In this document: positions 1 through 5,739 of the stretch, piece after piece
Layout of the letters: the number at the start of each line of letters is the position of its first letter
Numbering within the stretch: position 1 is the first letter of the stretch
Assembly: GCA_026400695.1 (NCBI GenBank)
Contig: JAPLON010000027.1
Coordinates: 1-11,502 of the forward strand
DNA from: Pseudomonadota bacterium
Lineage (GTDB): Bacteria > Pseudomonadota > Alphaproteobacteria > Paracaedibacterales > CAITNM01
DNA length: 11,502 nucleotides
Direction of reading: 5' to 3'
Notes under the pieces: model-generated
Databases searched by the model: none
The model's input: only the letters and a program-made list of their open reading frames with translations
Told to the model about the DNA's origin: nothing
Position numbers and translations under genes: made by a program

Positions 1-2
1 CT

Positions 3-199
3 ACGAATAAAGTATTAAAATTTTTAGAAATCTCGTTATTTGTAACTTGTGTAAGCTTATTGCAGGCATCAAGCCAAGATGATGAAAATCAAAAATTATG
101 TATAGCTGCTGGAACTAGCAGCTGAGCATATAACTTCAGAGCATAATGTAAAGTCCTGTTTTAACAAGTGGCCGCAAATTATTCGATATCAACATGATA
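3..199 (+). pseudogene. Decayed 5' remnant of a secreted-protein gene (paralogue of 1788-2771)
   Basis: Reading from position 3 gives TNKVLKFLEISLFVTCVSLL followed by QASS, up to a TGA at 123-125. Sixteen of these first 24 residues match the signal peptide of the intact gene at 1788, and 52 of 72 nucleotides match. The start codon of the homologue is ACG here. After a change of frame near 118, codons for AAEHITSEHN match AASDITTELN of the intact protein. After a further one-base shift, an aca-agt-ggc stretch and a final tat-caa-cat-gat match ITSG...SYQHD of the homologue. Similarity fades after about 199. The lost start, the stop and at least two frameshifts make expression as a full protein very unlikely. 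The remnant lacks the RT repeat array of the intact copy. Confidence 0.8.
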
Positions 200-207
200 A
201 AAAGAAA

Positions 208-236
208 TTAAAAACTATATTATATATATGTTTAAT
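208..236 (+). promoter_or_regulatory. Possible sigma70-type promoter for the F-box/LRR gene
   Basis: TTAAAA (208-213) and TTTAAT (231-236) are separated by 17 bp in a very AT-rich stretch just upstream of the gene at 255. In such AT-rich DNA many hexamers would score, so this is only the best-spaced pair seen. The Shine-Dalgarno-like AAAAGGA at 241-247 lies 7 nt before the ATG. Confidence 0.3.
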
Positions 237-254
237 ACAAAAAAGGATTAGATT

Positions 255-1331
255 ATGAATGCTTTATTATTGGGCCGTTTGACGGGCAAATGTGCTTTGG
301 GCTTGCTTTTATCTTCTTTTTCATTATCTTCTGCATCTGGTGGCGCAGCCTTAGATATGGAAGTAGATAGGGAAGAAGGAGTGACAAAAGAATTTGCAAT
401 GGTTTCTTCAGCCAAATCAGAAATGTCCCAAGGGGTAAAGGGAGAATCAAAAGCAGCATCCGCGGGCGCAGCTGTAGGTATGGAAGTAGATATGGCAGAA
501 GGAGTGACAGAAGAATTTGCAATGGTTTCTAAACCAATAGTACCAATAGTACCAATAGTACCAATAGTACCAATAGTAGATTATCAATCAGCAGTTCTGG
601 ATTATGAACCTCTACTTGCCCATATTATTTGTTTTCTGCCTGAAAGGGATAAAGTGTTACGTATTCCCGTGGTTTGCAAATTATGGAAAGGTGTTGCTTT
701 GAGCGAACCTGCATGGAGGATGAGCAAGATCTATATTGGCATGGGTGAGATAACTTCAGAGTACGATCGTGATCTTTGCGAGTTTTTGATAAGAAATGGA
801 CTCCTTCAGAGTGCCAGACTTCACGTTGCCAGATTAACTGATGAGTATTGTCTCAGATTAGTGTGGACATTAAAAGAGAATAAATCTATTACCTCTCTTG
901 ATTTTTTAGGTAACAGAATGGATGATGTGAGTGTGGCTATCAGTGCCTTGGCGGAGGTATTAAAAGTGAATAAATCTATTACCTCTCTTGGTGTTAAATA
1001 TAACTACGTGGGTGATGTGGGTGCCAATGCTTTTGCGGAGGCATTAAAAGTTAATAGATCTCTTACCAGACTTAATCTTTTTGTTAACAGAATAGGTGAT
1101 GTGGGTGTTAGTGCCTTGGCGGAGGCATTAAAAGAGAATAAATCTCTCATCCATCTTAATGTTGCACATAACTACATAAGTGATGTGGGTGCCAATGCTT
1201 TTGCGGAGGCATTAAAAGTTAATAGATCTCTTACCAGTCTTAATATTGCAAAGAACGACATAAGTGATGTGGGTGTCAGTGTTTTAACGAAGGCATTAAA
1301 GGTGAATCCCAACTTAGTATTGACGCTATAG
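255..1331 (+). CDS. F-box and leucine-rich-repeat protein with putative signal peptide (candidate host-directed effector)
   Basis: This 358-residue protein starts at ATG 255, after AAAAGGA. Residues 1-28 look like a Sec signal peptide: basic R8 and K12, a hydrophobic ALGLLLSSFSLSSA stretch, and a small-residue cleavage region. Residues 30-92 hold two copies of a 22-residue acidic unit. Residues 94-108 are (PIV)5. Residues 115-155 match an F-box: LL..II.FLPERDKVLRIPVVCKLWKGVA....AW. Five RNI/NLRC3-type LRRs follow (209-238, 239-266, 267-294, 295-322, 323-350), with consensus N.SLT.LN...N.I.DVG...LAEALK. In eukaryotes, F-box domains recruit target proteins to SCF ubiquitin ligases through Skp1, and LRRs bind the target. 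Bacterial proteins with this architecture are typical of pathogens and symbionts of eukaryotes. Action inside a host cell is inferred. How it would cross the outer membrane is not shown. The array ends abruptly, with a sixth unit decayed beyond the stop. Confidence 0.82.
   Translation: MNALLLGRLTGKCALGLLLSSFSLSSASGGAALDMEVDREEGVTKEFAMVSSAKSEMSQGVKGESKAASAGAAVGMEVDMAEGVTEEFAMVSKPIVPIVPIVPIVPIVDYQSAVLDYEPLLAHIICFLPERDKVLRIPVVCKLWKGVALSEPAWRMSKIYIGMGEITSEYDRDLCEFLIRNGLLQSARLHVARLTDEYCLRLVWTLKENKSITSLDFLGNRMDDVSVAISALAEVLKVNKSITSLGVKYNYVGDVGANAFAEALKVNRSLTRLNLFVNRIGDVGVSALAEALKENKSLIHLNVAHNYISDVGANAFAEALKVNRSLTSLNIAKNDISDVGVSVLTKALKVNPNLVLTL
342..530 (+). repeat. Duplicated 66-bp unit inside the F-box gene (342-407 and 465-530)
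   Basis: Two 66-bp copies are spaced 123 bp apart and begin with ggcgcagc. They share gatatggaagtaga-like and gaatttgcaatggtttct blocks and encode GAALDMEVDREEGVTKEFAM and GAAVGMEVDMAEGVTEEFAM, each followed by VS. The sequence between them is unrelated. The unit keeps frame and lies in the acidic linker between the signal peptide and the F-box. Confidence 0.85.
534..578 (+). repeat. 9-bp tandem repeat, five perfect copies (codes for PIV x5)
   Basis: Five perfect head-to-tail copies of ccaatagta encode a Pro-Ile-Val repeat directly before the F-box. Copy-number change by slippage would alter linker length without breaking the frame. Confidence 0.95.
879..1328 (+). repeat. 84-bp LRR-coding tandem repeats (five units)
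   Basis: Units start at 879 (90 bp, with a two-codon insertion), 969, 1053, 1137 and 1221, each opening with an Asn codon followed by Lys/Arg-Ser. Units alternate in type: positions 1012-1069 and 1180-1237 are identical over 58 bp and lie exactly 168 bp (two units) apart. That suggests recent duplication or conversion of a two-unit block. Confidence 0.88.
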
Positions 1332-1372
1332 GTGATGTAGGTGACATTACCTTAAAGAAAGCAAAAATGTGA
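1312..1372 (+). pseudogene. Decayed sixth LRR unit beyond the F-box gene stop codon
   Basis: In the frame one base off the CDS, starting within its last codons, the DNA reads LSIDAIGDVGDITLKKAKM and then TGA (1370-1372). IGDVG...L..A.K matches the IGDVGVSALAEALK half of the intact LRRs. The unit appears shortened by about 15 nt with a frame change, which places the TAG at 1329-1331. The ancestral protein probably had at least one more repeat. Confidence 0.62.
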
Positions 1373-1408
1373 AGATAACTAATCCAACATAAACTGATTA
1401 CAATTTTG

Positions 1409-1515
1409 TGGACCCCCGGCGGAGTTTATCCTCGATCTGATCGGGGACTAGGGTGACATTAAAAGTAGCTGTAAATCTACTGTTATCTTGTCATCCCCTT
1501 GAAAAAGGGGATCCA
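1409..1515 (+). repeat. Palindromic intergenic element with terminal inverted repeats
   Basis: The left end reads TGGACCCCC...GGGTGACA. The right end, read on the other strand, is TGGATCCCC...GGATGACA, so the element is a large imperfect inverted repeat. The centre is GTAG...CTAC (1465-1480). Each arm folds alone: TCCTCGAT pairs with ATCGGGGA on the left (with a G-T pair), and CCCCTT pairs with AAGGGG on the right. It is GC-rich in an AT-rich region, which marks it as foreign to its surroundings. It resembles the small dispersed palindromes and MITEs of host-associated alphaproteobacteria. No other copy occurs in this window, so repetitiveness cannot be shown here. Confidence 0.65.
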
Positions 1516-1521
1516 TTTTTT
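1495..1521 (+). terminator. Probable intrinsic terminator of the F-box gene (right arm of palindromic element)
   Basis: CCCCTT (1495-1500), loop GAAA and AAGGGG (1505-1510) form a compact GC-rich hairpin. Six T residues follow at 1516-1521, after five intervening bases. It is the first good terminator after the F-box gene. Confidence 0.55.
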
Positions 1522-1544
1522 ATACTCATTTTATATAGTCCTAG

Positions 1545-1673
1545 CTATAAAAGGTGATGCGATTTAGAGCCAATCCCAACTTTTTTTGCTGCATTGTCAT
1601 ATATATTGGTAAGCATTGTTTTAAGCATTACAGCTGCTTGGTTTGGTTGTCTGATTTCTGGATAATTTTTGAT
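1545..1673 (-). other. Open fragment of 42 codons without a start; rest of the 1332-1787 gap
   Basis: On the minus strand an open frame between two in-frame stops reads IKNYPEIRQPNQAAVMLKTM, then LTNIYDNAAKKVGIGSKSHH and L. It has no start codon at its upstream end, which is bounded by TAG (1674-1676), and it ends at TAG (1545-1547). The composition looks protein-like. It may be the tail of a lost gene, with faint resemblance to the C-terminal helix of the 1788 protein (RQQQVILEAFMAMFANA). I cannot name it. Apart from the LRR remnant, the palindrome and the promoter at 1721-1762, I see nothing else in this 456-bp gap. Confidence 0.3.
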
Positions 1674-1720
1674 CTAAAAATAGTGCCACTGAAAAATTGC
1701 AGTAATAACAAACAAGATTA

Positions 1721-1762
1721 TTGACATATTTTTTTGTCTTGTTATATGCTTTCCAGTATAAT
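1721..1762 (+). promoter_or_regulatory. Overlapping sigma70-type promoter hexamers for the 1788 gene
   Basis: A perfect TTGACA at 1721-1726 pairs with TATGCT (1745-1750) at an 18-bp spacing. A second pair, TTGTCT (1734-1739) and a perfect TATAAT (1757-1762) at 17 bp, overlaps it. Either would give a short leader before ATG 1788. Confidence 0.6.
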
Positions 1763-1787
1763 TTACAAACTGATTTTTAGGGTTTCT

Positions 1788-2771
1788 ATGAATAAAATAT
1801 TAAAGCTACTAATGATATCGTTATTAGTTGCAAGTACAAGCCTATTGCAAGCATCAAGCGTAGCTAGAACTAGAACTAGAACTAGAACTAGAACTAGAAC
1901 TGGAACGTTCGCAGCTAGTGATATTACTACTGAGCTTAATTCAGGCCCTATTGTTACAAGTGGTTCCACGAATATTTCATATCAGCATGATCCTATAGCT
2001 GAAGGAAAAAGTGCCTTTCAGGGGGATATTGTTGATGCTACTCCAAGTGTAGCTAAATTTCTTTATGCTGGCGGGATTTCAACCTGTCAGATTATTATTG
2101 TACGCGATACCAAAAGTGGTAGAACGAAATTTGTGCACGCTGATCAATTTTTTAAACCTCAAAGTTGTGCTGAACTTTTAACAGATTTTAGAAACGACAC
2201 AGATTCTAGTGATTCTGACAAAACTGAATCAACTCTTAGCGTACGTATTGTGGTTAATCAGAAATTTTTCAATGACACTTCCATTGCCGGTGATTTTAGT
2301 GGAGTTTATGGTTGCAGCATAGATGGGCGCCTAGAACAACTATCAAATGCATTTAGAAGCAGTGGTGTTAATTCTGAAATCATCAGATTATCTTCTTCAA
2401 CAGATTTAGCAGCAACTTTTAGAAAATACTTAAGTCATGACAAAGAGTATGTTGGGATGCCTGATCTAATGTTAAATCCTCTGTTTAAAAGGCTTTCAGA
2501 CGATGTAACAGCTAGTGTTTGCGTTAATGTTGCAACAGGGGAGCTATCGTGGTGGTCTGTTCCTTTGACTAGGGTATATGCCGCTAATCCTGGTAAGGTG
2601 ATGGAATATTACAGTACTAGAAACGAAAAACAAAGATTATGGATGCAAATGCCTGGTGCACATTATGGTAAAGGAAGACAGCAGCAAGTAATTTTAGAAG
2701 CATTTATGGCCATGTTTGCCAACGCAAAAAATACTACATCTTCTGCAAAACAGGATACATCTTCTAAATAA
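1788..2771 (+). CDS. Secreted protein of unknown function with Arg-Thr repeat
   Basis: I do not recognise a family. The ATG at 1788 is preferred because AGGG (1779-1782) lies just upstream and a clean signal peptide follows: MNKILKLLMISLLVASTSLL then QASS. A longer frame from 1734 would bury that signal and overlap the promoter hexamers. The product is 327 residues. After the signal come six Arg-Thr dipeptides (residues 27-38), a Ser/Thr-rich region to about residue 150, then a better-ordered part with SVRIVVNQKFFND, a GDFSGVYGC segment and a Trp-rich ELSWWSVPL segment. The last 12 or so residues are Ser/Thr/Lys-rich. Export to the periplasm or beyond is inferred. A decayed paralogue lies at 3-199. 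Confidence 0.75.
   Translation: MNKILKLLMISLLVASTSLLQASSVARTRTRTRTRTRTGTFAASDITTELNSGPIVTSGSTNISYQHDPIAEGKSAFQGDIVDATPSVAKFLYAGGISTCQIIIVRDTKSGRTKFVHADQFFKPQSCAELLTDFRNDTDSSDSDKTESTLSVRIVVNQKFFNDTSIAGDFSGVYGCSIDGRLEQLSNAFRSSGVNSEIIRLSSSTDLAATFRKYLSHDKEYVGMPDLMLNPLFKRLSDDVTASVCVNVATGELSWWSVPLTRVYAANPGKVMEYYSTRNEKQRLWMQMPGAHYGKGRQQQVILEAFMAMFANAKNTTSSAKQDTSSK
1865..1900 (+). repeat. Hexanucleotide tandem repeat (tagaac x6)
   Basis: Six perfect copies of tagaac are followed by one variant unit, tggaac (1901-1906). They encode Arg-Thr x6 then Gly-Thr right after the predicted signal-peptide cleavage region. The related remnant at 3-199 has only a single ggaact at the equivalent place, so the array expanded in this copy. 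Slippage would change length in frame. Confidence 0.95.
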
Positions 2772-2790
2772 GGACAGGCTTGGCCCTGAT

Positions 2791-2819
2791 ATGCAGATAC
2801 CTTCCTAAGGTGTCTGCAT
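2791..2819 (+). terminator. Hairpin terminator after the 1788 gene
   Basis: ATGCAGATACCTT (2791-2803) pairs with AAGGTGTCTGCAT (2807-2819) over 13 bp, with one T-G pair and a CCT loop. T-rich sequence follows (ttctttagattttta), though the U-tract is not continuous. It lies 20 nt after the stop codon. Confidence 0.7.
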
Positions 2820-2870
2820 TTCTTTAGATTTTTATGATAATTGTCGGTTAGTAAGATTTTCGCTTAAGTC

Positions 2871-2901
2871 TTGAGCGAATTTTTGCTATGGTCTTTATAA
2901 T
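2871..2901 (+). promoter_or_regulatory. Possible tolB promoter
   Basis: A perfect TATAAT lies at 2896-2901, with TTGAGC at 2871-2876, 19 bp upstream. The spacing is longer than ideal. Initiation about 7 nt after the -10 box would leave a leader of only about 15 nt before the tolB ATG. No Shine-Dalgarno sequence is visible there, so initiation may depend on the near-leaderless 5' end. Confidence 0.45.
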
Positions 2902-2922
2902 ATTACTTTTAATTAGTTACAG

Positions 2923-4242
2923 ATGTTACGCTATTTATTTGCTCTTTTATGCTTAAGCATGGGCTTACACGCTGGTTTAAAAATTGAAATCACTAAGGGT
3001 GATGTTCAGCCTGACCCAATTGCCGTTGTTGACTTTTATAATCCAGATGGCCTTGATAATTTGGGTGAAAGTATAGCCAAGGTTCTAATAAATGACTTAG
3101 AGGCATCTGGTCTATTTGTGGCAATTGGAAAATCGGCATTCTTGCAAACGGCAGATTCCCTTGTAAAAGATGGCCCAAAAATGACTAATTGGCGCCCATT
3201 AAAAGCAAGATTCCTAGTTTATGGAGATGTTAAAAGTATAGGTTCTGGGAAAATTTCATTAAGTTTTCGCTTGTTTGACGTAGTGACTGGTCAGCAAATG
3301 CTGGGGTTTTCTTTTGATGGCGACCAAAAGAATTGGCGGCGCATGACTCACATTATGGCAGATAAAATTTATGGGCGTACGACTGGTGAAACTGGCGTGT
3401 TTGACTCTAAAATTGCTTTTGTCGAAAACATTAATAATGACCGTAAAGATCCTAAGAAGCGCCTAATGATTATGGATTGGGATGGTAATAATCCACAAGC
3501 CCTAACTGACGGTTCTCTGTTAGTATTGACTCCACGAATTTCACCGGATGCTCAAAAAATAGCATACCTTGCCTATAGCAAAGATAAGTTACGCATTTAT
3601 GTAATGGATTTGAAAACAAAAGCAACTAAGGAAATGGGGCATTTCCCAGGTATGACCATTGCTCCAAGATTTTCTCCTGATAGTAAGCGTATTATTTTTA
3701 GTTTTGAAAAAGCAGGCTGTAGTGCAATTTATGTAATGGAGCTAGCTTCAGGTAAAATTACACAATTAACTGAACATACTTGTATTGATACTTCACCATG
3801 TTTTTCGCCTGATGGTACGCAAATTGTGTTTGTTTCTGACCGTGATGGTAAGCCAAATCTATTTGTTATGGATGCTGATGGAAGTAATGTGAAACGCATT
3901 AGCTTTGGGAAAAGTATAGCAAAATATTTTCAACCAGTTTGGTCGCCCCGTAGTGATTTGATTGCCTTTACAAAACAAACAGAGGGAAATTTTTATATTG
4001 GGGTGATTACACCAGAAGGAGATGGTGAACGCTTAATTGCTAATGGTTATTTGGTTGAAAGCCCAACTTGGTCACCAAATGGACGCTATATTATGTATAC
4101 CCGTGAAGCAAGTATTCGTGATAAAAGCCAGATAGATATGATAGATTTAACAGGTCGTAACCGCCGTAGGATTCCAACCCAAAAAGGGGCATCAGATGGT
4201 TCTTGGTCACCATTGCTAACACCAATTATTGCCAACAACTAA
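2923..4242 (+). CDS. tolB: Tol-Pal system periplasmic protein TolB
   Basis: TolB is the periplasmic beta-propeller of the Tol-Pal complex. It binds Pal and links the inner-membrane TolQRA motor to the outer membrane during division and envelope maintenance. The 439-residue length is normal. Residues 1-18 (MLRYLFALLCLSMGLHAG) are a signal peptide. The N-terminal domain begins IEITKGDVQPDPIAVVDF. Six propeller repeats show the TolB hallmark S-P-D/N near residues 206, 250, 294, 340, 383 and 428 (RISPDAQ, RFSPDSK, CFSPDGTQ, VWSPRSD, TWSPNGR, SWSPLL), about 44 residues apart. Between them are IYVMDL and LFVMDADG strands. No tolA lies directly upstream and no pal follows, although pal is the usual neighbour. 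No obvious terminator follows. Confidence 0.96.
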   Translation: MLRYLFALLCLSMGLHAGLKIEITKGDVQPDPIAVVDFYNPDGLDNLGESIAKVLINDLEASGLFVAIGKSAFLQTADSLVKDGPKMTNWRPLKARFLVYGDVKSIGSGKISLSFRLFDVVTGQQMLGFSFDGDQKNWRRMTHIMADKIYGRTTGETGVFDSKIAFVENINNDRKDPKKRLMIMDWDGNNPQALTDGSLLVLTPRISPDAQKIAYLAYSKDKLRIYVMDLKTKATKEMGHFPGMTIAPRFSPDSKRIIFSFEKAGCSAIYVMELASGKITQLTEHTCIDTSPCFSPDGTQIVFVSDRDGKPNLFVMDADGSNVKRISFGKSIAKYFQPVWSPRSDLIAFTKQTEGNFYIGVITPEGDGERLIANGYLVESPTWSPNGRYIMYTREASIRDKSQIDMIDLTGRNRRRIPTQKGASDGSWSPLLTPIIANN

Positions 4243-4307
4243 ATTGGTCATTAATTAGTTAACAAAAGATTAACAAACCATTGCTAGTAGCTAAAATAAA
4301 GTTAGTA

Positions 4308-4336
4308 TTTACACAGTATTGGCTATTGAATATCTT
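4308..4336 (+). promoter_or_regulatory. Probable promoter of the 4389 gene
   Basis: TTTACA (4308-4313) and TATCTT (4331-4336) are spaced 17 bp apart, about 50 nt before ATG 4389. This suggests transcription independent of tolB. Confidence 0.45.
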
Positions 4337-4388
4337 AAATTCATATCTTAGCATTGTAGTGTTGATTCAAATTTTATTTAGGGACTAT

Positions 4389-5624
4389 ATGATTACGAAG
4401 AAAGTTATTTTGTTGGCGCTTCTTGGGCTTAGTGCGCTTAATTGTTCTGATGCTGGACCAAAAGCTAGGGTTGAAGCATTTTTAGCAAAACCAACATATC
4501 AAGCTGATTTTAGAGATTTGCCAGAGGACCAAAAGCGACAATTAGCTCAAGATTTGAATGAAGTTTATGACACCCTTGTTGGTGTTTCTGTTAAAAAATC
4601 TCAGTTAAAGGCATTATGTGCTCCTTTTTTGGCTAAAGATTCAAAGGCTCCAGTTGAAGTGTCCAAAGGAAAAATGAAAGACGCATATGAAAAAGGTGCT
4701 GCCCAGGCTGCAAGTTTTTCACCACAAAGAACACATGTTGCGCCAGGAAGAGTTAGTGTGAGTAGTGGAAGTGACTTGTCACCAGTATCCGAAAGAGTGC
4801 ACGTTGGAAGACTGAGCCTTGATAGTTCTGCACCGGCGCCATCTCCCTTAAAAGCACCTATAGTTGTTTCCGGATCTATAAAAGATAGGCTAGCTTTATT
4901 CCAGCAACAATCTGAAGATATGCACATGAGGGTTGTTGCACAAAAAGGGAAGAAAGATGATGCTCAAGACAAGCGGTTACTTGAGCTTCAAACTGCATTA
5001 GAGGCATTAAGAGGGCCACTAGAAGAAGCACGTGCAGCCTTTGAGCTTGCTATTCATGCAAGGGAGGATGCTGAACGCTTAAGACAAACTGCAACAGACG
5101 CTGAAATGAGAGCTGTTACTGGTGAAAGAGAAACCAGTGAAAATGAACGACAGGCTGTAGAAGGCGAAGGAAAAGCTAGGGATATCAAAGAATCAGTTGT
5201 GGTAATGACAGGTGCTTATGGATTGAGAGCTGGCGAAGTTGATGCTTTATCTGCTACTCCGGATATAACTCAAAAAAAACAAGGTGTATTTGAAAAATAT
5301 GGAATATTAGAAGCAGATAGTGCTGGTGTAGCTGAAGGAAAGCTTGAAAGGGCAACGACAGCGGAACGTAGTGTGTTAGCTGCAGATATGCTAAGCCACG
5401 CCAAAACTGCTTTAGACGCAGCTAGATTAGCCAGAGAAAGAATGGAAAGAGCTCGCGCTGAAGCAACAACTACAAGAGAAGGGGCAGCAAGATCAAAAGC
5501 AGAGGCAGATGCGTTGGTGCAACAAGCTGTTGAAAGAGAAGACCATGCTGATAGAATATTGAAGGAGCTAGACGCAAGATTTAGAGCTCTTTCTGCAGAA
5601 CTTGATGCAATGACTTCTAAATAA
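4389..5624 (+). CDS. Exported coiled-coil protein of unknown function
   Basis: The ATG at 4389 follows AGGG (4380-4383) and opens a signal-like N-terminus, MITKKVILLALLGLSALNCS. An upstream TTG start at 4281 would add an unlikely segment over the promoter. The product is 411 residues. Cys19 ends the hydrophobic stretch, but ALNC is a poor lipobox, so either lipoprotein or signal peptidase I processing is possible. Residues about 20-80 are a charged helical domain (FLAKPTYQADFRDLPEDQKR). Residues about 100-155 are Ser/Pro/Val-rich. Residues about 187-268 and 326-411 are Ala/Glu/Arg-rich with long heptad-like stretches, as in coiled coils. The end, ILKELDARFRALSAELDA, resembles the end of the next gene's product (ILNELEAGYTALEVEVNG). 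A structural envelope role is a guess. No family is recognised. Confidence 0.72.
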   Translation: MITKKVILLALLGLSALNCSDAGPKARVEAFLAKPTYQADFRDLPEDQKRQLAQDLNEVYDTLVGVSVKKSQLKALCAPFLAKDSKAPVEVSKGKMKDAYEKGAAQAASFSPQRTHVAPGRVSVSSGSDLSPVSERVHVGRLSLDSSAPAPSPLKAPIVVSGSIKDRLALFQQQSEDMHMRVVAQKGKKDDAQDKRLLELQTALEALRGPLEEARAAFELAIHAREDAERLRQTATDAEMRAVTGERETSENERQAVEGEGKARDIKESVVVMTGAYGLRAGEVDALSATPDITQKKQGVFEKYGILEADSAGVAEGKLERATTAERSVLAADMLSHAKTALDAARLARERMERARAEATTTREGAARSKAEADALVQQAVEREDHADRILKELDARFRALSAELDAMTSK

Positions 5625-5629
5625 TTAAT

Positions 5630-5670
5630 CTATAAACAAGCATCACCCTGTTTTTGGGGTGATGCTTGTT
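5630..5670. terminator. Strong hairpin; copy of the maiA 3'-end palindrome
   Basis: AACAAGCATCACCC (5635-5648) pairs perfectly with GGGTGATGCTTGTT (5657-5670). The loop is TGTTTTTG. The U-tract is weak on both strands. Positions 5630-5670 match 6465-6505 at 35 of 41 bases with no gaps. Both hairpins begin at the same distance after the preceding plus-strand stop codon. It probably ends or protects the 4389 transcript. Confidence 0.72.
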
Positions 5671-5676
5671 ACTTAC

Positions 5677-5705
5677 TTGAATGTACATCAAACCTAACTT
5701 ATCAT
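5677..5705 (+). promoter_or_regulatory. Probable promoter of the 5740 lipoprotein gene
   Basis: TTGAAT (5677-5682) and TATCAT (5700-5705) are spaced 17 bp apart. The start would be near 5712, about 28 nt before GTG 5740. It sits directly after the hairpin that ends the previous gene. Confidence 0.55.
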
Positions 5706-5739
5706 TTTATTATTAAATCAAATTTATATAGGAAATTAC

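Noticed and set aside
253..522. Leu/Pro-rich 89-codon open frame on the minus strand
   Set aside because: It is antisense to the repeated acidic linker of the F-box gene. Its own LLSLLLPYLLPYL repeat is just the complement of the 66-bp duplication, and no ribosome site is seen.
534..578. CRISPR-like array
   Set aside because: Units are 9 bp, perfect and contiguous without spacers, and lie inside a coding frame.
1734..1787. Longer N-terminus for the secreted protein
   Set aside because: It would put a second hydrophobic stretch before a complete signal peptide, overlaps the promoter hexamers, and has a weaker initiation context than ATG 1788.
4281..4388. Longer N-terminus for the coiled-coil protein from TTG 4281
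   Set aside because: ATG 4389 has AGGG upstream and opens a proper signal-like sequence. The extension crosses the predicted promoter.
4601..4927. 108-codon open frame on the minus strand
   Set aside because: It is antisense to the Ser/Pro-rich part of the 4389 gene, has no family features, and its composition follows from the opposite strand.
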